From: Candidatus Aenigmatarchaeota archaeon
Lineage (GTDB): Archaea; Aenigmatarchaeota; Aenigmatarchaeia; CG10238-14
DNA length: 9,905 bases
Assembly (NCBI GenBank): GCA_030672375.1
Contig: DAOVGP010000027.1
Location: forward strand, 1 to 9,905
Reading direction: 5' to 3'
The translations under genes were made by a program, and so were the position numbers. Below the pieces are notes generated by a model that searched no databases, had not been told where the DNA came from, and saw only the letters and a program-made list of their open reading frames with translations. How positions within the stretch are numbered: the first letter of the stretch is position 1; the number at the start of each line of letters is the position of its first letter. Shown here in pieces: positions 4,130-9,905 of the stretch.

Positions 4130-4993
4130 TTAATCGATTTTACTGTCAAAAAGGTAACTCAATAACATGTTCGATTTATTTATTATGAATCTGTTCTCTT
4201 CCTCGTAATCTTCTACCTCTTGTTCAGAAATCGGAATGCCAGAGTTAAGATATAATCTCATGGCCATCTCTTTCGGATCATCCGAGACCCCCATCTTACT
4301 TAGAATATTGCCTGGTTCTTTATCGATAGAATTGACAAAATTCATGGATTTGAATATATTTCTATTGGAAGTATTTGTCTGATTCTCCGTGTAAATTGCA
4401 CGCAATTGCTCGGCAGTCTGTTCGGGGTTTGGTATTCCACCGTATCTTAGTATAGATTCTATGTTTGAATTCGATATGGGAAAATAAATTGGGTAGTCGA
4501 ACCTATCTCTTACAGCAACATCTAGTTTGTAGGGATTGTTAGTTATTCCCAAAGCAATCGTTGAAGGATATCTCTCATCTAGAATATTCATTATATGACC
4601 TGTCGCCGTGTTATAAACGTTATATTCACTTTCATCTCTCCTCTGAGCGAATATGTCGAGTTCGTCTAACACCAGAACTACTTGACCATGTTTAAGGTAT
4701 CTATCTATCTTATTTATCCACTTCCTTACAACTTTAGGTGAATCTATTCTGAGCGAGTTACATTTAACCTTGACAAGGGAATACTCCGATCCGTTTTTAT
4801 TCAAGTTAGAGGTGAGGGCTTGGGGATATAGAGTCTTTCCTGTACCTGGAAACCCGAATAACAAAAGTCTGTATTCGGTCTTAAGTTTTTCCGCCATTTT
4901 ACCAAAAGTCATCCCAAATTCCATTTGTCTTTCGTAACCGCTAAAGAAGGGTGATTCTATATCTTGACTTTTCAAAAAAATGACAGGTTGCAT
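4130..4993 (-). CDS. AAA+ ATPase of unknown target
   Basis: This 287-aa protein has one AAA+ module: Walker A GFPGTGKT (47-54), Walker B VLVLDELD (106-113, catalytic E111), sensor-1 region ITNNP (150-154) and an arginine-finger-like VRDRFD (161-166). Only about 45 residues precede the P-loop, and the C-terminal part ends in the acidic stretch EVEDYEEENR, with no added protease, helicase or membrane domain. Such proteins remodel or move a partner using ATP, but nothing here names the partner. A TTTTTAAA box at 5016-5023 lies about 26 bp before the ATG and no Shine-Dalgarno site is present, so the mRNA is probably leaderless. It is a single-gene unit between acylphosphatase and the zinc-ribbon gene. 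Confidence 0.85.
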   Translation of the reverse strand: MQPVIFLKSQDIESPFFSGYERQMEFGMTFGKMAEKLKTEYRLLLFGFPGTGKTLYPQALTSNLNKNGSEYSLVKVKCNSLRIDSPKVVRKWINKIDRYLKHGQVVLVLDELDIFAQRRDESEYNVYNTATGHIMNILDERYPSTIALGITNNPYKLDVAVRDRFDYPIYFPISNSNIESILRYGGIPNPEQTAEQLRAIYTENQTNTSNRNIFKSMNFVNSIDKEPGNILSKMGVSDDPKEMAMRLYLNSGIPISEQEVEDYEEENRFIINKSNMLLSYLFDSKID

Positions 4994-5015
4994 CCACTTA
5001 TTTAGAAGCCCATAC

Positions 5016-5023
5016 TTTTTAAA
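5016..5023 (-). promoter_or_regulatory. Probable TATA box of the AAA+ gene
   Basis: The minus strand reads TTTAAAAA, centred near 5020. Initiation 26 bp downstream falls at about 4994, next to the first base of the ATG, so this box fits a leaderless transcript. Confidence 0.45.
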
Positions 5024-5069
5024 TCTTATTGAAAAAAGGAATAAAAGATCGTGTGTGGGTTTCTTTCCA

Positions 5070-5090
5070 GAACAAAAATCTATCTGATTC
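5070..5090 (-). terminator. Conserved 3' element, copy 5 (after acylphosphatase)
   Basis: A perfect copy of the 20-mer with flanking C, starting 9 nt after the acylphosphatase stop. AACCC precedes it and TGGAAAGA follows it on the minus strand; both flanks are partly shared with other copies. It is the only terminator-like sequence between acylphosphatase and the AAA+ gene promoter. Confidence 0.55.
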
Positions 5091-5099
5091 GGGTTAAAA

Positions 5100-5375
5100 C
5101 TAATATCTTATGCTGAAGTCTTTAAATTCACCTTTATACTCTTGGGTTTCTATTTCTACATTATCCACTCTTGCAGACCCATCTCCTTTTTTCAAAAATT
5201 TAATTAAATCATCAATCCTATTCTTTTCTCCTTCTGCCACAACTTCAACTCTACCGTCAGATAAATTTCTAACCCAACCTTTAATTTCTAGAGTATCAGC
5301 TACCCTTTTAGTATTGGATCTAAAAAAGACTCCTTGAACTCTTCCAGAAATAAAAACATGAATCCTTGTTTTCAT
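5100..5375 (-). CDS. acyP: Acylphosphatase
   Basis: This 91-aa cytosolic enzyme hydrolyses carboxyl-phosphate bonds such as those of acetyl phosphate and carbamoyl phosphate. Both family signatures are intact: GRVQGVFFR (11-19) with catalytic Arg19, and GWVRNLSDGRVEVVAEG (33-49) with catalytic Asn37. Length is typical. The ATG lacks a Shine-Dalgarno site; a palindromic TTTAAAGCTTTAAA (5398-5411) is centred about 29 bp upstream, so the mRNA is leaderless or nearly so. A conserved terminator-like element follows the stop by 9 nt. Confidence 0.97.
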   Translation of the reverse strand: MKTRIHVFISGRVQGVFFRSNTKRVADTLEIKGWVRNLSDGRVEVVAEGEKNRIDDLIKFLKKGDGSARVDNVEIETQEYKGEFKDFSIRY

Positions 5376-5397
5376 ACTAACTATTCAGTTCGAAAAG

Positions 5398-5411
5398 TTT
5401 AAAGCTTTAAA
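5398..5411. promoter_or_regulatory. Palindromic TATA element between acylphosphatase and the winged-helix operon
   Basis: TTTAAAGCTTTAAA is a perfect 14-bp palindrome. On the minus strand it is correctly spaced for acylphosphatase. On the plus strand initiation would fall at about 5430, exactly at the ATG of a 17-codon micro-ORF. A second plus-strand box, TTTATAAG at 5439-5446, could instead serve the winged-helix operon, with a start near 5468. Confidence 0.45.
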
Positions 5412-5429
5412 ACATTCTAATATTATACT

Positions 5430-5483
5430 ATGGAGAATTTTATAAGAATTCAAATTTTGAGTCTTATTATTCTTGTAGAGTGA
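5430..5483 (+). CDS. Possible 17-aa hydrophobic micro-ORF upstream of the winged-helix gene
   Basis: ATG at 5430 opens a 17-codon frame, MENFIRIQILSLIILVE, ending in TGA. It begins about 26 bp from the centre of the palindromic TATA element, the spacing of a leaderless mRNA, and ends 49 nt before the winged-helix ATG. It could be a leader peptide or a hydrophobic micro-protein, but such short frames arise by chance and coding is unproven. Confidence 0.2.
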   Translation: MENFIRIQILSLIILVE

Positions 5484-5532
5484 AATATCTCCATTGGTTT
5501 TTACTTCTAATCGGTTTTTGATGGTGATTCTG

Positions 5533-5988
5533 ATGACTTTACAACATGCAATATATGATAGGGAATATTTTGGTAGTGTAAGTAATAGAAAGCAGGATGT
5601 TCTAAGAAATCTTAAAAGAGTCAACCCTGATTGTTACGAACTTTATGAATTAGTCGAGATGCAAAGAAAAGGTCAATTAATTGGAGGAAAATTATCTAGC
5701 GATATGCTCAATCCGTATATACAAGCACTTCTCATAATAAGATATTCAAAATATCCTATAAAAGCTTCAGATGTAGCTAGAATGTGTGACATAACAAAAT
5801 ACAGAGTCAGGCATTTAACTTATTATGACTTAGTTGAAGTTGTTAGACAAGATAATAAGAAGCGCAATAGGTATGTGATTTCTGAATTGGGTGATCAATT
5901 TTTAAAAAATTGTCTATCTACTCCATCTTCAACCCCTGATATGAATACATGGGACGAAATTCAAATGACTGCAGGAGTTATACCGTGA
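5533..5988 (+). CDS. Winged-helix DNA-binding protein (probable regulator)
   Basis: This 151-aa protein has a helical N-terminal part (1-55) and a winged helix-turn-helix at about 60-127: LNPYIQALLIIRYS, then PIKASDVARMCDITKYRVRH as the helix-turn-helix, then a basic wing (RQDNKKRNRYVIS). The layout is MarR/ArsR-like, but I cannot place it in a named family. The last 25 residues are probably flexible. The start at 5533 is preferred over in-frame ATGs at 5494 and 5521 because GGTGAT (5523-5528) precedes it by 4 nt, the spacing also seen at 105 and 832. The 61-aa gene follows 15 nt after its stop, so the two form an operon. A transcription-regulator role is inferred from the fold; no ligand-binding domain or metal-binding cysteine cluster is seen. 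Confidence 0.75.
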   Translation: MTLQHAIYDREYFGSVSNRKQDVLRNLKRVNPDCYELYELVEMQRKGQLIGGKLSSDMLNPYIQALLIIRYSKYPIKASDVARMCDITKYRVRHLTYYDLVEVVRQDNKKRNRYVISELGDQFLKNCLSTPSSTPDMNTWDEIQMTAGVIP

Positions 5989-6003
5989 GGACGGGGGTAA
6001 AAT

Positions 6004-6189
6004 ATGAAAAAAAGGAAGGAAATAAAGAAGTTATTACGGAAATATGGAGACCAATTGAAAGAGAAAATACCATTGAAGGAATTTTTACATTTACAAAGCA
6101 CATATTATAACCGTAATTATAATCCACCGGAAGGGATGATGAGGCATGATTTAAGGTATATTAAGGAATGTTTGGGATTGTCTAAATGA
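6004..6189 (+). CDS. 61-aa basic protein of unknown function
   Basis: I do not recognise this protein. It starts with a Lys/Arg-rich segment (MKKRKEIKKLLRKYG), continues as probable helices and contains the Tyr/Asn-rich stretch YYNRNYNPPEGMM near residues 34-46. No cysteine cluster or membrane helix is present. GGGGGT lies 5 nt before the ATG, and the winged-helix gene ends 15 nt upstream, so it is probably translated from the same mRNA. Its stop is one base from the stop of the convergent helicase gene, leaving no room for separate terminators. Confidence 0.7.
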   Translation: MKKRKEIKKLLRKYGDQLKEKIPLKEFLHLQSTYYNRNYNPPEGMMRHDLRYIKECLGLSK

Positions 6190-6190
6190 T

Positions 6191-9052
6191 TTATCCCCAG
6201 AATCTCTTTGTTCTAATAAATTGCCTCTCAGCTTTCAATAAGGCTTTAACAAAATCCTTTTCCGTACTGTACATTCCCCTCAACATTCTCATCGCAGTTT
6301 TTGCACCAATTCCATGAACAGCCAAAGTCTTAACCGCTCTAGGACCGTAAACAATCACTAGATCAGAAGTCTTTCCAATCCTATCAAACTTTCTCATCTC
6401 TTCCGTGGTTAATTCAGTTCCTTTCAGTTTTTTCTTGATTATATGCTGATATTCAGTTTGAATTGGTTTAACAACTCCTATGAGCTTTGCCTTGCATTTC
6501 CCACACTTTATTTCTTCAGGTAAATCCTTAATGCGAAAAGTCCTTGTCCATTCACCGCAATTCAAACAAATCAAACGAACACGTTTCTCCATTAATCTTT
6601 TCTCGAAAATGTCCAAGATCTGCAACTCAGGCTTTTCAGGACCAATCAACTCTGATCTTTCTTTTATTCCCAATTTTCCTAGAGGTGATAACCCTTTTTT
6701 GAAGATGACTCCTATCTCTTTTTTCTGTATCTTCTCAAGAAAATCTTTTACTATCTCTATATCAAGCTTATCTGTTTTTATCTCTCTCAGAGTCTCTTCC
6801 CAGACCGGTGTTCCTTTGTAGAGGCCGATAATTCTACTCAACCAAGTCTTTCCATATTCAGCATCTTTTTTGATTACTCCGAATCTCTTTGCAACATGGA
6901 TGAATCTCCATTGAAACAGTTTTGAATTAGAAAGGTTCAATTCTAGTAAAGGTTCGACTGAATTCGGTTTTGTCTTGAATAGAACATCTTCTATCAAATC
7001 AGTGTCCATTATCTGCAATTGTAATATAATACGATAAGGGTCTGTTTTCAAACCAACCGACCCAATCTTAGCAGCCAGAATAGTTGAAAATAATCTTCCC
7101 AAGGTTTCGTTACCTTTTGTGCCAAGACAAGTGTGTAGTATCAATGAATCATCATGAATTTCGATGAGCATTCTGTTGTTTGTCGGGACGATTCCATACT
7201 TAACTTGTTTTTTAACTATATCGATCATTTCTTTTGCAGAGTTATCGTCTATCGGATATTTTTTCTTTAATTCCTCAACGATTTCCTTTCGATTTGTTTT
7301 TTCAAACAACATATCAGAAATCCATTCTCTCAGAGAACCGACTTCTTGGGCTACCTCAAAAGGAACTGGCATCAAGTCTCCTTGCCATCCAGGTATTGCA
7401 GCGTCTATACTTCCTGAAGGTTCAACAAATATTTTTCTACCATCAACAGTTACGATACTCCATGATTCACCTTTTATTATAAACGTGACGCCCTCGTTAG
7501 CATGTAAAGCAACAAATTCTTCGTCCAATGAGCCCACTCTTTGGTTCGCGATAGTATCAATAACAAAATACCTTTTGGTATCCGGTATCGTACTCAAGTT
7601 TTCGAAGTAATAAAGTAATCCTTTCCTGGATGAATTTATTGTATTGTCTTCGTTGAGAAAAATATACCTGAGGTCGTTTAACTGTCTACAAACAGACATG
7701 AATTGTTTTCTTGTCAAATTTCTGTAAGGATACGCCCTTTTGATTGTTCTATAGACCTCTTCTAACTCAACTCCATACTTATCTCTTGTTATCCCGACTA
7801 TCTGATGAGCCAAAACATCTAATGCATTTTCATGTATCTTCATCGGTTCAAGTCGTTCAGATAAACCTTGTCTTGCTATGACACCTGATTCGAATATATC
7901 ATCCACATCTATCGATATTATAACACCATTTGAAACTCTCCCCAATTCATGACCCGATCTTCCAATCCTTTGTATAGCTTTAGAAGTTTGTCTAGGACTC
8001 ATGTATTGAACAATGAAATCTATCGAGCCGATATCGATTCCCAACTCTAGGCTACTCGTACATATCACTGATTTCAATTTCTGGGTTTTGAAGTCATCCT
8101 CGGCTTTAATCCTAACTTCTTTACTCAGACTACTGTGATGGTTTTCTACAGAAATGTTTGGATAGGCTTGCTTTAGCCTGGATGTTAAAACCTCTGCAAA
8201 GTCTCTTGTATTGGTGAAAACTAACGTAGAAGTATTATCCCTGATTAGATCATGAACTGTTCTCAACCTGGCTGCAGTTAAACTATTTGTGAAAATTTGC
8301 TCTGCTAAGTTTGTATCAGAAGGAATCGGTGTCGGGTTTAAGACTTGGATTTTCATCTCTTTAGTTTCTATTGCTTTCACGATTCTCATCGGTTTTCCAC
8401 CCGAGATAAAACCGACAACTTTTTTGGGAGAACCTATCGTTGCAGAAAGGGATATGATTTGAAAATCTTTACATAATTTCCTCAACCTTTCTAAACCTAT
8501 CGTTAACTGAGTTCCACGCTTTGATGACGCCAATTCATGAACTTCATCAACGATTACAAACTTTACATTCCTGAGGTGTTCTTTCATCTTTTTCCCGGGA
8601 AGAATAGCTTGTAGTGTTTCTGGAGTCGTTATCAAACAATCTGGTGGTACTTCAGCTTGCATCCTTCTCGCATAAGTAGATGTGTCACCATGTCTGACAG
8701 AAATATCAATATCTAACTCATTACCCCACCATAACAAACGCCTTAACATGTCACGATTAAGACTTTTAAGAGGTGTTATGTAGAGAATACTGATGGGTTT
8801 AGGATGTTTTTTCAGCCAAAGGTCAAATATGGGAAGCATTGCACTTTCAGTCTTTCCTACACCAGTAGGTGCTATCAACAGTACATTCTCACCAGAAAGT
8901 ATTGGGGGGATACCTAGTTTTTGCACTAATGTAGCTCGTTTAAACCCTCTCTTTTTGATTATTTTTTGTAGTCTTTCACTAAGGAGATTGAAAACGATAG
9001 AATTATCTCTAAACATGGCAGGAGTATTATTATAGTCTACTTTCTTTGTCAT
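6191..9052 (-). CDS. lhr: Lhr-type superfamily 2 helicase with C-terminal zinc ribbon
   Basis: This 953-aa ATP-dependent nucleic-acid helicase has all SF2 motifs: Q44 region, motif I APTGVGKTE (61-69), Ia ITPLKSL (92-98), Ib TTPETL (142-147), II DEVH (169-172), III SAT (203-205), IV TLVFTNTR (276-283), V TSSLELGIDIG (332-342) and VI QRIGRSGH (361-368). A winged-helix region (about 400-465) and the Lhr-specific domain with IPGWQGDL (553-560) follow. The C-terminus adds a four-cysteine zinc ribbon (C829, C832, C850, C853) and a helix-hairpin-helix-like VHGIGAKTAMRML (906-918). Lhr proteins act in DNA repair or RNA metabolism; which applies here is not evident. TTATAAATT at 9087-9095 suggests a short leader of about 14 nt. 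No Shine-Dalgarno site precedes the ATG, and Met13 is a possible alternative start. Confidence 0.92.
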   Translation of the reverse strand: MTKKVDYNNTPAMFRDNSIVFNLLSERLQKIIKKRGFKRATLVQKLGIPPILSGENVLLIAPTGVGKTESAMLPIFDLWLKKHPKPISILYITPLKSLNRDMLRRLLWWGNELDIDISVRHGDTSTYARRMQAEVPPDCLITTPETLQAILPGKKMKEHLRNVKFVIVDEVHELASSKRGTQLTIGLERLRKLCKDFQIISLSATIGSPKKVVGFISGGKPMRIVKAIETKEMKIQVLNPTPIPSDTNLAEQIFTNSLTAARLRTVHDLIRDNTSTLVFTNTRDFAEVLTSRLKQAYPNISVENHHSSLSKEVRIKAEDDFKTQKLKSVICTSSLELGIDIGSIDFIVQYMSPRQTSKAIQRIGRSGHELGRVSNGVIISIDVDDIFESGVIARQGLSERLEPMKIHENALDVLAHQIVGITRDKYGVELEEVYRTIKRAYPYRNLTRKQFMSVCRQLNDLRYIFLNEDNTINSSRKGLLYYFENLSTIPDTKRYFVIDTIANQRVGSLDEEFVALHANEGVTFIIKGESWSIVTVDGRKIFVEPSGSIDAAIPGWQGDLMPVPFEVAQEVGSLREWISDMLFEKTNRKEIVEELKKKYPIDDNSAKEMIDIVKKQVKYGIVPTNNRMLIEIHDDSLILHTCLGTKGNETLGRLFSTILAAKIGSVGLKTDPYRIILQLQIMDTDLIEDVLFKTKPNSVEPLLELNLSNSKLFQWRFIHVAKRFGVIKKDAEYGKTWLSRIIGLYKGTPVWEETLREIKTDKLDIEIVKDFLEKIQKKEIGVIFKKGLSPLGKLGIKERSELIGPEKPELQILDIFEKRLMEKRVRLICLNCGEWTRTFRIKDLPEEIKCGKCKAKLIGVVKPIQTEYQHIIKKKLKGTELTTEEMRKFDRIGKTSDLVIVYGPRAVKTLAVHGIGAKTAMRMLRGMYSTEKDFVKALLKAERQFIRTKRFWG

Positions 9053-9086
9053 GTGAGTGTGAAAGTATTCTAATGATGACAGAACA

Positions 9087-9095
9087 AATTTATAA
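9087..9095 (-). promoter_or_regulatory. Probable helicase TATA box
   Basis: TTATAAATT on the minus strand, preceded by GAAAATC, is a good archaeal TATA match. Transcription would start near 9066, about 14 nt before the ATG. Confidence 0.5.
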
Positions 9096-9128
9096 GATTT
9101 TCTCTAGAGGAAAGTTACAAGATTAATC

Positions 9129-9494
9129 TTACCAATGTTTAAATTTCCTACCCGTTATTAAAAACAGAGACAATCCTCCTTTTATTATAATCATTATCCC
9201 TAATAATCCGAATAAATCGAATACATTACCCGAGTATATAGAAAATAAACTCACACCATTGATTACGTCTACAACACCTCTCCAGTCATAATAATTTCCT
9301 TTTAATATATTAGTGATGACAGACCAAATTCCAAGACTTAGATAGAAAAATGATAAAAAAATTAGTATTGAAAAATTACTTAAAGAAAAACTGAGACTGT
9401 AATGAACTATCAAACCAGTTATTATATCCAAGATACCAACAAAACCTGCTCCTACTTCATTCAAATCTGAATGTTTTGTGAAATAATAAGGCAT
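9129..9494 (-). CDS. Four-helix membrane protein, function unknown
   Basis: From the ATG at 9494 the protein has 121 aa with four hydrophobic helices at about 12-31, 39-59, 69-85 and 90-110, and a basic C-terminus (GRKFKHW). The frame extends to a TTG at 9503, but the ATG is preferred because TTAAATTAAT near 9532 would start transcription at about 9506. The first and second halves look alike: each begins with a Gly-Val/Asp-Ile-Ile/Asn-Gly type segment (ILDIITGL and VVDVINGV) and ends with a second helix, suggesting duplication of a two-helix unit. No family is recognised. It stands between two minus-strand genes, probably as its own unit. Confidence 0.65.
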   Translation of the reverse strand: MPYYFTKHSDLNEVGAGFVGILDIITGLIVHYSLSFSLSNFSILIFLSFFYLSLGIWSVITNILKGNYYDWRGVVDVINGVSLFSIYSGNVFDLFGLLGIMIIIKGGLSLFLITGRKFKHW

Positions 9495-9545
9495 GATAAC
9501 CAAAGATAATTATTCATTGAAGTATTATTAATTTAAGTGGGTTGC

Positions 9546-9905
9546 CTAATAGAAGGGCAAACACATATTCCTTATTCCACAATGTCCTTTAACTAATTCT
9601 TTGATATCGATCTCTATCACGTCGTATCCAATCATTCTAAGTTTCTTGTTTAAATCAGATCTGACATTGATAATCTTGTTATCGTCTATTTGAAGGAAAT
9701 TAACCCCCATCATTTCTACTTGTTCTCTTGTTGCAGTCACCATATCCAATTTAAGTTCTTTTATTAAATCATAGATTGGTTTTTCTAATAGTTCTTCGCC
9801 TACAATTACTGTTCCATTGATGAAGTTTAATTGAATGTTCGAAAGTCCTCCAATATCGATTGGAGTAATCTCGATTTTTAGTATATCAGATAAATGTTCG
9901 ACTCC
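9546..9905 (-). CDS. Arginine deiminase/amidinotransferase-fold protein, C-terminal part (partial)
   Basis: The minus-strand frame is open to the right edge of the window, so at least 119 codons of a longer gene are present and the N-terminus is outside. The segments IDIGGLSNIQLNFING, GVNFLQI, LNKKLRMIGYDVIEID and the ending GHCGIRNMCLPFY follow the C-terminal pattern of arginine deiminases, amidinotransferases and dimethylarginine hydrolases. In those, a catalytic Cys lies in an R/H-C-M-(T/S) motif near the end. Here that position is Asn (RNMC), with cysteines at -4 and +2, so the protein may be inactive or use a shifted nucleophile. Fold assignment is moderately sure; activity is not inferable. 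Confidence 0.65.
   Translation of the reverse strand, partial: GVEHLSDILKIEITPIDIGGLSNIQLNFINGTVIVGEELLEKPIYDLIKELKLDMVTATREQVEMMGVNFLQIDDNKIINVRSDLNKKLRMIGYDVIEIDIKELVKGHCGIRNMCLPFY

Noticed and set aside
1543..5090. CRISPR-like array formed by the repeated 20-mer
   Set aside because: The copies are hundreds to over a thousand bases apart with genes between them, so there is no regular repeat-spacer pattern.
5110..5337. 75-aa plus-strand frame opposite acylphosphatase
   Set aside because: It is a shadow of the acylphosphatase gene, whose signatures are intact.
7164..7610. 148-aa plus-strand frame within the helicase
   Set aside because: It is antisense to a well-conserved helicase region and has no family features or ribosome-binding site.
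9119..9130. Palindrome AAGATTAATCTT at the end of the membrane protein gene as a terminator hairpin
   Set aside because: It overlaps the stop codon, is very AT-rich and is not followed by a clear T-tract on the minus strand.

Overview
The window is a piece of an AT-rich archaeal chromosome. Evidence for Archaea: an Alba chromatin protein, an Lhr-type helicase with a C-terminal zinc ribbon, two tRNA genes without an encoded CCA end, TATA-like boxes about 26 bp upstream of several start codons (implying leaderless mRNAs), and GGTGAT or AGGAGGT Shine-Dalgarno sites in front of other genes. The species or phylum cannot be named from this sequence. GC-rich tRNA stems and an inositol-phosphate cytidylyltransferase/CDP-alcohol transferase gene pair are compatible with a thermophile, but that is inference.

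Layout. Bases 1-47 hold the 3' end of an upstream gene. Bases 105-1515 hold a two-gene cassette: a sugar/polyol-phosphate cytidylyltransferase and a CDP-alcohol phosphatidyltransferase. These resemble the two halves of the IPCT/DIPPS enzyme that makes di-myo-inositol-phosphate. The cassette lies between two copies of a GC-rich 15-bp direct repeat and ends beside tRNA genes. Bases 1584-1790 hold divergent tRNA-Ala(CGC) and tRNA-Ile(GAT), apparently sharing one TATA-like box. A thymidylate kinase-like gene starts 8 nt after tRNA-Ile. Bases 2419-3195 hold a coiled-coil, acidic-tailed protein of unknown function and, divergently, a small two-helix membrane protein gene that looks broken by a 5-bp tandem duplication. 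Bases 3286-5375 hold Alba, a candidate small RNA, a zinc-ribbon mini-protein, a lone AAA+ ATPase and acylphosphatase. Bases 5430-6189 hold a possible micro-ORF, a winged-helix protein and a 61-aa basic protein. Bases 6191-9052 hold the 953-aa Lhr-type helicase. The right end holds a four-helix membrane protein and the C-terminal part of an arginine deiminase/amidinotransferase-fold protein.

The most interesting unexplained signal is a conserved 20-bp element, read on the minus strand as GAATCAGATAGATTTTTGTT. It occurs between genes at about 1543, 3211, 3701, 4096 and 5070, with a partial copy at 3745, always in the same orientation. Four full copies lie 9-54 nt downstream of the 3' end of a minus-strand gene, so it may be a sequence-specific transcription terminator or 3'-processing signal. 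The fifth lies at the end of a region with two potential hairpins and a TATA box at its other end, which suggests an unannotated small RNA of about 100 nt. Apart from the cassette pair and the winged-helix/61-aa pair, the genes look like single-gene units and do not form an obvious pathway together.
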